Shown piece after piece: positions 10,561 to 19,103 of a stretch of 64,000 nucleotides of DNA. A program made the position numbers and the translations under genes. The DNA lies in the NCBI GenBank assembly GCA_016200485.1, contig JACQEP010000024.1, positions 1 through 64,000 of the forward strand, in the 5' to 3' direction. The notes below the pieces were generated by a model. It had not been told where the DNA came from, did not search any database, and worked only from the letters and a program-made list of their open reading frames with translations. Every line of letters begins with the position of its first letter. Positions within the stretch are counted from its first letter, which is position 1. Source of the DNA: Gammaproteobacteria bacterium. Lineage in GTDB: Bacteria; Pseudomonadota; Gammaproteobacteria; Tenderiales; Tenderiaceae.

Positions 10561-10576
10561 TTTTCCAAACCCGGCG

Positions 10577-11284
10577 TTAACCCGCCGGCCAGGCAAAATT
10601 CTTTTCAACGCTCTTCCGGCCATTGGCCGCCACTTCAACGTGCACGTTACGCGCTATAAAACCCGGCGGCAGCCGAATATCACCACTAATCTTATCGAAG
10701 TAACGGAAACGGAAACTTGATTTCACACTCCGATCGAGACTGATCTCGCTAAAATCAATACTACGTGACTGGCCATTAACAGTACCTTCCAACGCCAGCC
10801 GCAGATTGCCCGCCACATTATTACCGTTATTCAACACCTGAGTAATCACCAATTCAAAACGGTAAAGTCCCCCTTCACCGGCGGGCTGCACCTTGAATGA
10901 TTGAATAGCAATCCCCCCCTGCCGTTCCGTCGGCGAGGCAATGCCGCGATAAAACTCCACTTCCTTGCGCAATTCCAGGATTTCCTCCTGTAATTGTTTG
11001 AGATCGCCGCGCACGGTGCCGTAGGATTGCTGATCAATCACCTGCCCCTGTTGCAAGGCGGCGAGCTGTATCCGCAATTGATCGCGCTCGCTCTCTATCT
11101 CCCGGAGCTTGCCGTGCAATTCCAGGCGTTGTTTGGAGGCCTCGATCACATCATAACCTCCCTGGTATTGGCCATAGGCATAAAATCCCCAGCCAGCCAC
11201 CACCGCGCCCAACCAGGCGCCACCAATCAGCAACCGATGCCGCCACGGGTGATGGTGCGCAATTATGAATTCACCGGATTTCAT
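10577..11284 (-). CDS. DUF6776 family membrane protein
   Basis: Single N-terminal membrane helix (about residues 15-38, LLIGGAWLGAVVAGWGFYAYGQ), a long coiled coil (about 45-110), then a beta-rich periplasmic domain. This matches the gammaproteobacterial DUF6776 proteins that lie between argC and bactofilin. Function unknown; an envelope role is inferred from topology and neighbours. Same strand as argC, 40 bp downstream of it. Confidence 0.8.
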   Translation of the reverse strand: MKSGEFIIAHHHPWRHRLLIGGAWLGAVVAGWGFYAYGQYQGGYDVIEASKQRLELHGKLREIESERDQLRIQLAALQQGQVIDQQSYGTVRGDLKQLQEEILELRKEVEFYRGIASPTERQGGIAIQSFKVQPAGEGGLYRFELVITQVLNNGNNVAGNLRLALEGTVNGQSRSIDFSEISLDRSVKSSFRFRYFDKISGDIRLPPGFIARNVHVEVAANGRKSVEKNFAWPAG

Positions 11285-11324
11285 CTTGGTTTACCTGAAA
11301 CATCCTTATTCTTACCTCTAAGGT

Positions 11325-12350
11325 TTACGGCAGCAACGCGATAGTCTCAAGCCCTGCCCGCTCATCAAATCCAAACATAATATTCATGTTTTGCACCGCC
11401 TGACCCGCCGCACCTTTAACAAGGTTATCGATCACTGACAACACGACGACGGTATCACCGTCCTGTGGCCGATGAACGGCAATGCGACAGGTATTGGCAC
11501 CTTTCACGCTGCGGGTCTCGGGATGAGCACCTTTAGGCAACACGTCAACGAATGGCTCGTCGCGATAACGCGCCTCAAACAACTTTTGCAAATCAGTGTC
11601 CTTGGTCAGTCGCGCATAAAGCGTGGCGTGAATACCGCGTATCATCGGCGTCAGGTGCGGCACAAACGTCAGACTCGCGCCCGCCGCCGCGTGATTCAGC
11701 CCTTGCCTGATCTCGGGCAAATGACGATGCCCCGGCACGGCATAGGCCTTGAAACTTTCGCTGGCCTCACACAACAAGGCATGCACTTCCGCCTTGCGGC
11801 CGGCGCCGCTGACACCGGATTTGGCATCGGCGATCAAGCCCTGTCGCTCGATCACGCCTGCTTCCAGCAACGGTAAAAAACCCAACTGCACGGCGGTGGG
11901 ATAACAACCGGGATTAGCCACCAGCCGCGCCTTGGCAATCGCCGCACGATTCACCTCGGGCAATCCATACACGGCTTCTGCCAGCAAATCAGGACACGCA
12001 TGCGGCATGCCGTACCAGGTTTGCCATTCGGCGGCGTCCTTGAGACGAAAGTCGGCGGCCAGGTCAATCACGCGCACACCGGCGGCCAATAGCGATGGTG
12101 TCATGGTCATCGCTGTGCCATTGGGCGTGGCGAAAAAAACGACATCGCATTCGCGCAATGCTGTTTCATTTGGCACGCTAAAGGCAAGATCAATATGCCC
12201 GCGCAGGTTGGGGAACATATCGGCGACGGCCATCCCTGCCTCCGAACGCGAGGTGATGATGTGCAATTGCACCTGCGGATGGCGCGCCAGCAGGCGTAGC
12301 AATTCAACGCCGGTATAGCCGGTGCCGCCAACAATGCCGACTTTGATCAT
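11325..12350 (-). CDS. argC: N-acetyl-gamma-glutamyl-phosphate reductase
   Basis: NADPH-dependent reduction of N-acetylglutamyl phosphate in arginine biosynthesis, cytoplasmic. About 341 residues. The N-terminal dinucleotide motif [16 protein letters not shown] and the active-site [14 protein letters not shown] (catalytic Cys) are clear, with [18 protein letters not shown] and [12 protein letters not shown] further on. The open frame runs 24 codons further upstream into a palindromic repeat; MIKVGIVGG at 12350 is the family start, with GGAG upstream. The other arg genes are not nearby. Confidence 0.96.
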   Translation of the reverse strand: MIKVGIVGGTGYTGVELLRLLARHPQVQLHIITSRSEAGMAVADMFPNLRGHIDLAFSVPNETALRECDVVFFATPNGTAMTMTPSLLAAGVRVIDLAADFRLKDAAEWQTWYGMPHACPDLLAEAVYGLPEVNRAAIAKARLVANPGCYPTAVQLGFLPLLEAGVIERQGLIADAKSGVSGAGRKAEVHALLCEASESFKAYAVPGHRHLPEIRQGLNHAAAGASLTFVPHLTPMIRGIHATLYARLTKDTDLQKLFEARYRDEPFVDVLPKGAHPETRSVKGANTCRIAVHRPQDGDTVVVLSVIDNLVKGAAGQAVQNMNIMFGFDERAGLETIALLP

Positions 12351-12368
12351 TATTTTTCTCCTTGAACT

Positions 12369-12493
12369 ACAGGGTAAAGATAAAAGAGGAAAGATAAAAG
12401 GGAAAGCGCGCCTGCGGCGCATCTCAATCGATTTGGTTGCCGGCTCGATGCCGGCACATTCCCTTTCATCTTTTACCTTTCCTCTTTTATCTG
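12369..12493. repeat. Imperfect palindromic intergenic repeat (TTTACCTTTCCT family)
   Basis: The left arm (GATAAAAGAGGAAAGATAAA, 12379-12398) and the right arm around 12469-12493 are imperfect inverted repeats. They flank a GC-rich core with two small hairpins, one of them CGGCTCGATGCCGG. The right arm forms the last codons and stop of the cytochrome gene that ends at 12473. A related half-copy (TTTACCTTTCC followed later by TCACAAAT) occurs near 58277-58308. Confidence 0.6.
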
Positions 12494-13411
12494 TTTCACA
12501 AATGCCTTTTGCACATAACTGACAATGGCATCTATTTCCTGTTCCTTCAAGACGTGCCGCCAGGCCGACATCGTGGTGCCAGGAATACCCTCGCGAATGA
12601 CCTGTTTCAAGCGCGTCGCATCTTTGCCCGCCATCGCCTGCGGATCGGTCAGATCACGCGCATGCGGCTCCAGAAAACTGCCGATCCAGTTCTTGCCCGT
12701 GCCGTCGGCGGCATGACAAAAAGCGCAATTAGCCTGGAATAACATCTCGCCTTGGCGTTGCTGTGGCGTCAAATCTGAAAGTTTGGGCGCTGCGTCATGC
12801 TGATGATAAGGCGTGGCACCGCTCACTGCATCCGGCTGGCGATGCGAATAGGCGCCGCGCGGGAACGATGTCGGCCGCGCATCCCACACCAAGCCTTCAT
12901 CCGCCACCCGCGCCCGGTCATGACAGGTGATACAACTGCCCATGAACAGTTCGCGCCCATGACGTTGTTCCACTGTTAGTTTTTCCGGTGGTGTGTCGAG
13001 TGCGATTTCACCGCTGGCAAAGGGAAATGCGGCGGCGTAACGCTCATGATCCGGCCAACCGTTGCCCGCGGTGTGATAACGCGTCTGCGCCGCTGTGCCG
13101 CTCATATACGCCTGGCGAATATAATCCACCACGACCTCGATTTCATCGGCACTCAGGATGTCTTTAAATCCCTTCATCGCCGTACCAGGTCGCCCCTTGG
13201 TCACCGAAGTCAGCATTCGCTCGCGTGGCAGATCCTGGAGCCGGGTTGCCGTGAAAGCTCGCGGCGGTGGCTTGAGATAACTGGCTGCCAGCGTCTTGGC
13301 ATCGCCGGCATAACCGTGACAAAAATAACAGCGGTAATTGTAGAGGTCGCGCCCCTGTTCAAAACGGTTACGGGCACGGCTGCCGGCCGCCACCTCGACC
13401 GTCGATGGCAC
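12473..13411 (-). CDS. triheme c-type cytochrome, probably the 3' part of a split hexaheme gene
   Basis: Three CXXCH motifs (CYFCH, CITCH, CAFCH), each followed by class-I-like cytochrome segments such as [12 protein letters not shown] and [10 protein letters not shown], which hold candidate Met ligands. The frame has only a GTG start (13411) 27 residues before the first heme site. It has no signal peptide, which a c-type cytochrome must have to reach the maturation machinery. The frame stays open to 13457, inside the end of the upstream cytochrome gene. A one-base shift at the A9 tract (minus strand, 13450-13458) joins the two frames through a Pro/Ala-rich linker. I read this as the C-terminal half of one secreted hexaheme protein rather than an independent gene. 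Confidence 0.8.
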   Translation of the reverse strand: MPSTVEVAAGSRARNRFEQGRDLYNYRCYFCHGYAGDAKTLAASYLKPPPRAFTATRLQDLPRERMLTSVTKGRPGTAMKGFKDILSADEIEVVVDYIRQAYMSGTAAQTRYHTAGNGWPDHERYAAAFPFASGEIALDTPPEKLTVEQRHGRELFMGSCITCHDRARVADEGLVWDARPTSFPRGAYSHRQPDAVSGATPYHQHDAAPKLSDLTPQQRQGEMLFQANCAFCHAADGTGKNWIGSFLEPHARDLTDPQAMAGKDATRLKQVIREGIPGTTMSAWRHVLKEQEIDAIVSYVQKAFVKQIKEER

Positions 13412-13440
13412 GGTCGCTGCTGTTGCAGGTACCGGGGAGC

Positions 13441-14619
13441 TTATCTGGCTTTTTTTTTAGCCGCGTTCTTGCCCTGGCTGATGAAGTCCTGGAACACGAA
13501 TTCGACGACATCGGCGATTTGCTGCGGTCCCAATACTTTGCCCCAGGCGGGCATCGGCGTTCCTGCCTTACCGATCACCACCGCCTTGAACAAGGCCGGG
13601 CGGTTCAAGGTACTTTGCGAGTCCGGATTCAGAAAATTACGCGGCGGTGGGACAATGAATCCGGCACGCGGCCCGGTACCATCACCACGCTGACCGTGAC
13701 AGGTGGCGCAATTGTTCATAAAGAATTCGCGGCCGCGCTCGAAATTGCCTTTGAGGCCATACGGCATCGGCAAACTCATATCCGCTTTAGCCACATCGGC
13801 GGAAAAATTCGGTGCCATGCCTGCGGAACCGACGCTGCCGGGCGCCTGGCCGTGAGCCGACTGTTCATGCGGCGATTGACCGGGCAGCGCCGCGCCTTCG
13901 CTGCCGGCATCGGGAATGACTTCACCCTGCATGAATCCACCGCGAATGTAATCGACGACACTGGCAATTTCCTGTTCCGACAACCGCCCGGAGAACGACA
14001 TCATCGCCGTCCCCTTGCGACCATGCGTCACCGAAGCGATCATCCGCGCCCGGGTCAATATCCGCCGCGACTGCGGCGCCGTGAAATTACGCGGCGGCGG
14101 ATTGAGCACGGAATAGGTCCAGGTGGAACCGTTACCCTTGTCGCCATGACACACGCGGCAATGTTCTTCAAAAATACGCTGTCCCTGGGGGGCGCTGATC
14201 GCAGCCGTAGCGGGTGGCTGAACGGGCGGTGCCGCCTCAGCAACGACCGCCGGGGCGGGGGCGACCGCCACCATAAATGTGGCGCGGATAAAATCGACCA
14301 CACCCTCGATTTGATTCTGTGACAACCGGCCCTGCCAACCCACCATCGCCGTTCCCTTGCGCCCATGAGTGACTGAGGCAATCATCCGGGCACGCGTCAG
14401 CTCGGCGGCCGCCTGCGGGCTTGTAAAATCGCGCGGGGGCGGATTGAGTCCAAACCGGGCACGGCTCTGGCCATCGCCCTTGTCCCCATGGCACACCGCG
14501 CAATTCTGGCGAAAAATCTGCTCCGCCTCAGACGCAGACACCGCCGCCGGGGACTGCCCCACCGCCAGCATGGCCGCCGCCAGCCACCACAGTTTTTGAC
14601 TCAAAGATATCCGTTGCAT
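13441..14619 (-). CDS. triheme c-type cytochrome (N-terminal half of probable hexaheme protein)
   Basis: Signal peptide (about residues 1-29, ending AVSASEA) and three repeats of a mono-heme class I cytochrome domain. Heme sites are CAVCH, CRVCH and CATCH, each followed by NPPPR(D/N)F and a GTAM or GTPM candidate axial Met (HGRKGTAMVGW, HGRKGTAMMSF, GKAGTPMPAW). Pro/Ala-rich linkers separate the domains. The reading frame ends just after a run of nine A residues (AAKKKAR stop), and the 312-residue ORF downstream continues the same domain series in the -1 frame. Expected in the periplasm as an electron carrier. Divergent from the pentaheme cytochrome gene. Confidence 0.88.
   Translation of the reverse strand: MQRISLSQKLWWLAAAMLAVGQSPAAVSASEAEQIFRQNCAVCHGDKGDGQSRARFGLNPPPRDFTSPQAAAELTRARMIASVTHGRKGTAMVGWQGRLSQNQIEGVVDFIRATFMVAVAPAPAVVAEAAPPVQPPATAAISAPQGQRIFEEHCRVCHGDKGNGSTWTYSVLNPPPRNFTAPQSRRILTRARMIASVTHGRKGTAMMSFSGRLSEQEIASVVDYIRGGFMQGEVIPDAGSEGAALPGQSPHEQSAHGQAPGSVGSAGMAPNFSADVAKADMSLPMPYGLKGNFERGREFFMNNCATCHGQRGDGTGPRAGFIVPPPRNFLNPDSQSTLNRPALFKAVVIGKAGTPMPAWGKVLGPQQIADVVEFVFQDFISQGKNAAKKKAR
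13450..13458 (-). other. A9 homopolymer at a likely frameshift or slippage site
   Basis: On the minus strand the 0 frame reads GCT AAA AAA AAA GCC AGA TAA. One extra A, or a -1 ribosomal slip, gives GCT AAA AAA AAA AGC CAG ATA. It then runs into the downstream triheme ORF with no stop. Tracts of nine or more A are known sites of transcriptional slippage; a true indel or an assembly error cannot be excluded from sequence alone. Confidence 0.6.
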
Positions 14620-14710
14620 GGGGAATTTGACACTATCATCAACATCAGCGGATATTGTCCCTTAAAATAACCATTTGCGCTACCAAAGCGATGCTTAGTA
14701 TGCTTTAAGG

Positions 14711-15484
14711 ATGACACTAGCAATGGCCAAGACCATAGCTCCGGGTACGGACAAAAAACGTTGGCGAATGATCGGCATACTCCTCGGCATGCTGGTCAGC
14801 ACCGGCGTGCTGGCGGGCACCCTCCTGGGTTCGAAACACGATTTCACCGGCCTCAACCAGCGCGCCGGGGTCGTCGCCATGCCCGGAGTCGCCTTCTCCG
14901 ATTACGGCAATCCCTGCGTTTATTGCCATTTGCCGCCGGAAAAGGCGGGCGTGGATTCCTCCGAGATCGGCGGCATCCCCGGCTGGAACCGTTTTCTACC
15001 CGCCACCAATGGCTATGCGCTCTACGACAGCCGCACCCTCGACAACAAGGTCAAAACACCGAGCCCGATCAGTCTGCTGTGCCTCTCCTGCCACGATGGC
15101 ACCATGGCCGTGGACATGACAGTATTCAAACCTGATGGCTTCAACAGCGCTCAGGACTCCGCGATGCACATGCGACTCAACGGCGGCAATGATTTGATGA
15201 ACTGCGGCAAATGTCATAACGGCGTCGCCGCCCACAGTATCGAGATCAAGCATTTGGGCACCGACCTGCAAAATGACCATCCAATCTCGATGAATTATGC
15301 CGGGCTAACGCCCAAGGACCAGGATTACTGGCCGCCCGATAATGAATATGGCTTTGCCAACGGTGTGAAGCTCTTTGAAAACCGGGTGGAATGCGCCACC
15401 TGCCATAACGTTCACAACCCCGACGTTAACCTTTTGTTACGTGTAGGTGCCGAACGCTTATGCGAAACCTGCCACATCAAATAA
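14711..15484 (+). CDS. pentaheme c-type cytochrome
   Basis: Signal anchor or signal peptide (about residues 18-38, MIGILLGMLVSTGVLAG) followed by five CXXCH motifs: about 69-73 CVYCH, 124-128 CLSCH, 165-169 CGKCH, 228-232 CATCH, 251-255 CETCH. The order SKHDF ... CLSCHDGT ... NDHPI ... CATCHNVHNP is shared with the tetraheme cytochrome at 56374-57189 and with the N-terminus of the undecaheme protein at 44654-47473, so the three are related. No Met-rich class I pattern, so bis-His hemes are likely. Followed one base after its stop by an NHL lipoprotein gene, with which it should form an operon. Confidence 0.87.
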   Translation: MTLAMAKTIAPGTDKKRWRMIGILLGMLVSTGVLAGTLLGSKHDFTGLNQRAGVVAMPGVAFSDYGNPCVYCHLPPEKAGVDSSEIGGIPGWNRFLPATNGYALYDSRTLDNKVKTPSPISLLCLSCHDGTMAVDMTVFKPDGFNSAQDSAMHMRLNGGNDLMNCGKCHNGVAAHSIEIKHLGTDLQNDHPISMNYAGLTPKDQDYWPPDNEYGFANGVKLFENRVECATCHNVHNPDVNLLLRVGAERLCETCHIK

Positions 15485-15485
15485 A

Positions 15486-16586
15486 ATGACGCGCTACATC
15501 ACGCGCGCGCCGCTGGCAGCCGCTCTGGCTTCATTACTGATCATCGGCACACCGTTATTGTTTTCAGGCTGCGCATCAACGCCGGAAACCGAAATCGTTG
15601 TGCCAACAGTCTTTCCACTACCTCCCGATGAGCCGCGCTTTATTTTCGAGCGCGCCTTGCGTTACAGCACCAACGTCGAGCAACTCTCCACCAGCGCCAA
15701 ACTAAAACGTTATGCCACCGGCGAAGACCCGGAAGTCAAAGGCCTGGTCAAACCTTTTGCCGTCGCCGCACGCCAGGGGCGTGTTTACGTCACTGACACC
15801 GTGCAGCGACGCGTGATCATGTTTGACCTCCAGAACAATCGTTACAAGGAATTTGACAATGAAGCCCCGGCTGAATTATTCAAACCGGCGGGGATTGATC
15901 TGTCACCACAAGGGGATGTCTATGTCGCCGATGTCGGCGCCCGCCGTGTCGTCGTCTACGATGCCGAGGGAAAATTCCTGCGTTTCATTGGTGATCCAGC
16001 GCAATTACAACGACCTGCAGGCATAGCCTTGTCGCCTGACGGACTACGTGCTTACATCCTCGACACCGGTGGCGTGGATAGCCAGGAGCATCGGATTGAA
16101 ATTTATGATGCCGTGAAGGGCGAACACCTGAAGACTATCGGCCGGCGCGGCACCGGCGAGGGCGAGTTCAACCTGCCGATTCAAATCACTGTCGCGCGCG
16201 ATGGCACGCTGTACGTCGTCGACAAGGGCAACTTTCGTGTCCAGGCCTTCGATGCCGAAGGTCACTATCTGCGCAGCTTCGGCAGCATCGGCCGGCTGCC
16301 GGGACAATTCTTTAGCCCCAAAGGGATTGCAACCGACAACGATGGCAATATCTACGTGGTCGATACCGCGTTTGGCAATGTGCAGCTCTTTAATCCGGAA
16401 GGGCAGCTGCTGATGGTCATTGGTCAGCGCGGCCAATCCAGCGCTCCGGGCAACTACATGCTGCCCTCGGGCATTGATGTCGACGAAAACGGGCGCGTCT
16501 ACATCGTTGATCAATTCTTCCGCAAAGTGGACGTTTACCGGCCACTGACCGCTACCACTCCCGCAGCGGCTTCAGCTCAACCCTGA
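15486..16586 (+). CDS. NHL-repeat beta-propeller lipoprotein
   Basis: Signal peptide with a lipobox (LLFSGC, Cys about residue 30 of this start), then about six NHL blades, for example DGLRAYILDTGG, DGTLYVVDKGNFRVQAFDAEG, DGNIYVVDTAFGNVQLFNPEG and NGRVYIVDQFFRKVDVY. The ATG at 15486 begins one base after the cytochrome stop; an in-frame ATG 13 codons earlier lies inside the cytochrome gene and is unlikely. The same pairing of NHL lipoproteins with multiheme cytochromes recurs at 47403-49903, so this is probably an outer-membrane or periplasmic docking partner of the pentaheme cytochrome. Its 3' end overlaps the convergent GGDEF-EAL gene by 10 bp. Confidence 0.86.
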   Translation: MTRYITRAPLAAALASLLIIGTPLLFSGCASTPETEIVVPTVFPLPPDEPRFIFERALRYSTNVEQLSTSAKLKRYATGEDPEVKGLVKPFAVAARQGRVYVTDTVQRRVIMFDLQNNRYKEFDNEAPAELFKPAGIDLSPQGDVYVADVGARRVVVYDAEGKFLRFIGDPAQLQRPAGIALSPDGLRAYILDTGGVDSQEHRIEIYDAVKGEHLKTIGRRGTGEGEFNLPIQITVARDGTLYVVDKGNFRVQAFDAEGHYLRSFGSIGRLPGQFFSPKGIATDNDGNIYVVDTAFGNVQLFNPEGQLLMVIGQRGQSSAPGNYMLPSGIDVDENGRVYIVDQFFRKVDVYRPLTATTPAAASAQP

Positions 16587-19042
16587 TTCCATTGCGTCGA
16601 CGTCAACCAGTCGATTAATTTATCGGGCGGCAACGGACCACAAATATAGTTACCCTGCGCCTCGTCACACCCCATCGCCAACACCCGCTCATACAGCTGT
16701 TCACTGGCCACCCCTTCCGCCACCACATGAATCCCGATGTTGTGCGCAAGATCAATAATCGAACGCACAATCACAACATCATTCTCATCCGCTTCCATGC
16801 CCATGACGAAGGATTTATCGATTTTTAGCTCATTGACCGGCATTTGTTTCAGATGCGCCAGGGAAGAATAACCGGTGCCGAAATCATCAATCGACAACTT
16901 GATGCCCATCGCACTCAACTGCCCCAACACCTCAAAGGCGCGCACCGGATCGGCCATGATCGCCGTTTCAGTAATTTCCAGCCGGATATGTCCCGGCGTA
17001 CATTCTGCATTCTGAAACAGCTCGGCCACTTTCGACGGAAACTTAGTATCTTGCAAATTGCGCACCGATAAATTAACAGCAATATCAAGACCAATATTTT
17101 CCGCCTGTAACCGGCCGCACAATACCAAGCTATTCCTCAACACCCACTGAGTCAATGGGCCGATCAAACCCGTCTGCTCGGCAAGCGGCACGAATTCATC
17201 CGGATACATCAATCCATGCTTGGGGTGCTGCCAGCGCACCAGCGCTTCGACACCAAACACCTTGCGATCATGCATCCGAACCTTGGGCTGAAAATGCAAT
17301 ACCAATTGATCGCGATCGATCGCGCCCCTCAACTCGCCCAACAGCGCAAGATTACGCAGACTATGTTGATCTGTGCTCGGGTCATACACCGCAAAGCCGC
17401 CATGCTGCCGCTTCGCCACATACATTGCCACATCACCACGCTGCATCAGCGTGACTTCATCATCGCCATGCTGTGGAAACAGCGAAACCCCGATACTCAC
17501 CCCAATATGCAGCACCTGCTCACCCAGAACAAAGGGTTCCTCAATGGAATCCAATAATTTCTCGGCAATGTGCTGCGCCTGATCAGCACTGGTCCTGGGC
17601 AACAAAACAGCAAACTCATCACCACCAAGACGGGCGATCGTATCTGACTCGCGCAATACCGCGCGCATGCGTTTCGCCACCTCTTGCAGCACCCGATCGC
17701 CATATTGGTGCCCAAGCGTATCGTTGATATCTTTGAAACGATCGAGATCCATGACCAGCAACGCCAGCGGCTGATGATCGCGCTGCGCCAACAGAATATT
17801 TTGCCGGACACGGTCAGAGAGCAATGTACGATTTGGCAACTCAGTGAGCGCGTCATGCAGAGCCTGATACTCCAACGCCGCCGTCTGACGCTTACTCTCG
17901 GTAATATCACGCACAACGGCGACAAAATAACGCTGTCCAACCAATACCATCTCACGCAGAGAAATTTCCAGCGGAAACTTCTCCCCGTCTTTACGTAAGC
18001 CGGTGGTTTCAGTGCGATTATTGATAATTCGCCCCTTACCTGTCAGCAGATATTTGCGCACATAGCGATCATGTTCCTTGCTATAGGGCTCTGGCATCAA
18101 CATGGAAACATTTCTTCCTACCATTTCAGCGCGCACATAGCCAAACATGCGCTCAACAGAAGGATTTACCGATTCAATAACTCCCTTCTCATCGGCCGTG
18201 ATGATGGCATCGAACACATTATCGGTCACTGCACGAATCCGGGTCTCGGTTGCGGCCAATTTATCCTGCATGTCATTAAACACGGAGGTGACTTGCCCCA
18301 ACTCATCACTCGAATGCACCGGTAATTTGATGTTACGCTCACCCGCCCCAACCCTGGCAATGGCATCCCGCAGCCGTTCAATGGGCCCCAAGACGCCGAC
18401 ACGCAATGCCAGCCAGATTCCCAGCGCGATCACAATCACCAATACCGCGGCGATACCCCATAAGTTGGCGCGCATTTCGTCAATCCGGGCAATCGCCTTC
18501 TGCCGCGACAGGCTCAGCTTCAACACACCACGCAAATGGCTTGTATCGTAGCCATGACACGCCAGACATTCAGGATCTGCATCTATCGGCTGCAACACCG
18601 TAATCTCTTCCGCAAACCGCAAATCGACGGCAACCCCCCCCTGAAGCGCCCGGTCAAAAGCGGCCGCTGAAGGGAAGGGCGCATGATGCGGTGGCACCGG
18701 CTCACGCTCGAACCTTAATTCCGAAAGATAATCGTTGACCTGATTGACAGTATTCAGATCGGTGAATGCCTCGTTACCATCGCGCCGCAGCACCTCGATA
18801 TCGACGATCCCGGCGGTGCCGTGCATGCTGTCAAGCCATTCTCGCGCCAAGGTGCCTTTACCATTGAGCATTAGCACTCGCAGACTGGCTAAAAGCGTCT
18901 GCGCATGAACCTTGGCCTGATCTATTTCTTCGTTATAAATGGCCTGGGTTAATTTATTTTCAATCAACATGCCCGCCACCAGCATCAGCGCAAATAGCAC
19001 CGACGCCAACGCCAGGGCGATACGTGTCCCCAGGCTGTTCAT
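16577..19042 (-). CDS. membrane sensor GGDEF-EAL protein with a heme-c motif in its periplasmic domain
   Basis: Turns over cyclic di-GMP in response to a periplasmic signal. Order over 821 residues: membrane helix (about 7-28); periplasmic domain (about 29-190) resembling DUF3365/Tll0287-type sensors with one CLACH heme site (C159, C162, H163); second membrane helix (about 195-212); HAMP; PAS (about 275-390); GGDEF; EAL. The GGDEF motif is intact (RLGGDEFAVLLP) with an RxxD inhibitory site (RESD) five residues before it. EAL residues are also intact (VEALVRW, NLSVRN, EITETA, DDFGTGYSS), so both activities are possible. Last gene of a minus-strand run of cytochrome c and two propeller proteins. 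Confidence 0.92.
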   Translation of the reverse strand: MNSLGTRIALALASVLFALMLVAGMLIENKLTQAIYNEEIDQAKVHAQTLLASLRVLMLNGKGTLAREWLDSMHGTAGIVDIEVLRRDGNEAFTDLNTVNQVNDYLSELRFEREPVPPHHAPFPSAAAFDRALQGGVAVDLRFAEEITVLQPIDADPECLACHGYDTSHLRGVLKLSLSRQKAIARIDEMRANLWGIAAVLVIVIALGIWLALRVGVLGPIERLRDAIARVGAGERNIKLPVHSSDELGQVTSVFNDMQDKLAATETRIRAVTDNVFDAIITADEKGVIESVNPSVERMFGYVRAEMVGRNVSMLMPEPYSKEHDRYVRKYLLTGKGRIINNRTETTGLRKDGEKFPLEISLREMVLVGQRYFVAVVRDITESKRQTAALEYQALHDALTELPNRTLLSDRVRQNILLAQRDHQPLALLVMDLDRFKDINDTLGHQYGDRVLQEVAKRMRAVLRESDTIARLGGDEFAVLLPRTSADQAQHIAEKLLDSIEEPFVLGEQVLHIGVSIGVSLFPQHGDDEVTLMQRGDVAMYVAKRQHGGFAVYDPSTDQHSLRNLALLGELRGAIDRDQLVLHFQPKVRMHDRKVFGVEALVRWQHPKHGLMYPDEFVPLAEQTGLIGPLTQWVLRNSLVLCGRLQAENIGLDIAVNLSVRNLQDTKFPSKVAELFQNAECTPGHIRLEITETAIMADPVRAFEVLGQLSAMGIKLSIDDFGTGYSSLAHLKQMPVNELKIDKSFVMGMEADENDVVIVRSIIDLAHNIGIHVVAEGVASEQLYERVLAMGCDEAQGNYICGPLPPDKLIDWLTSTQWNQG

Positions 19043-19103
19043 CGCCTGGTATCGCTCACAATCGCGTACTGCGCTGTATCGTTACTGCGCAAACAAACCA
19101 CCT

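Noticed and set aside
13405-14322. 305-codon plus-strand frame
   Set aside because: Antisense to the triheme cytochrome gene, without recognisable features.
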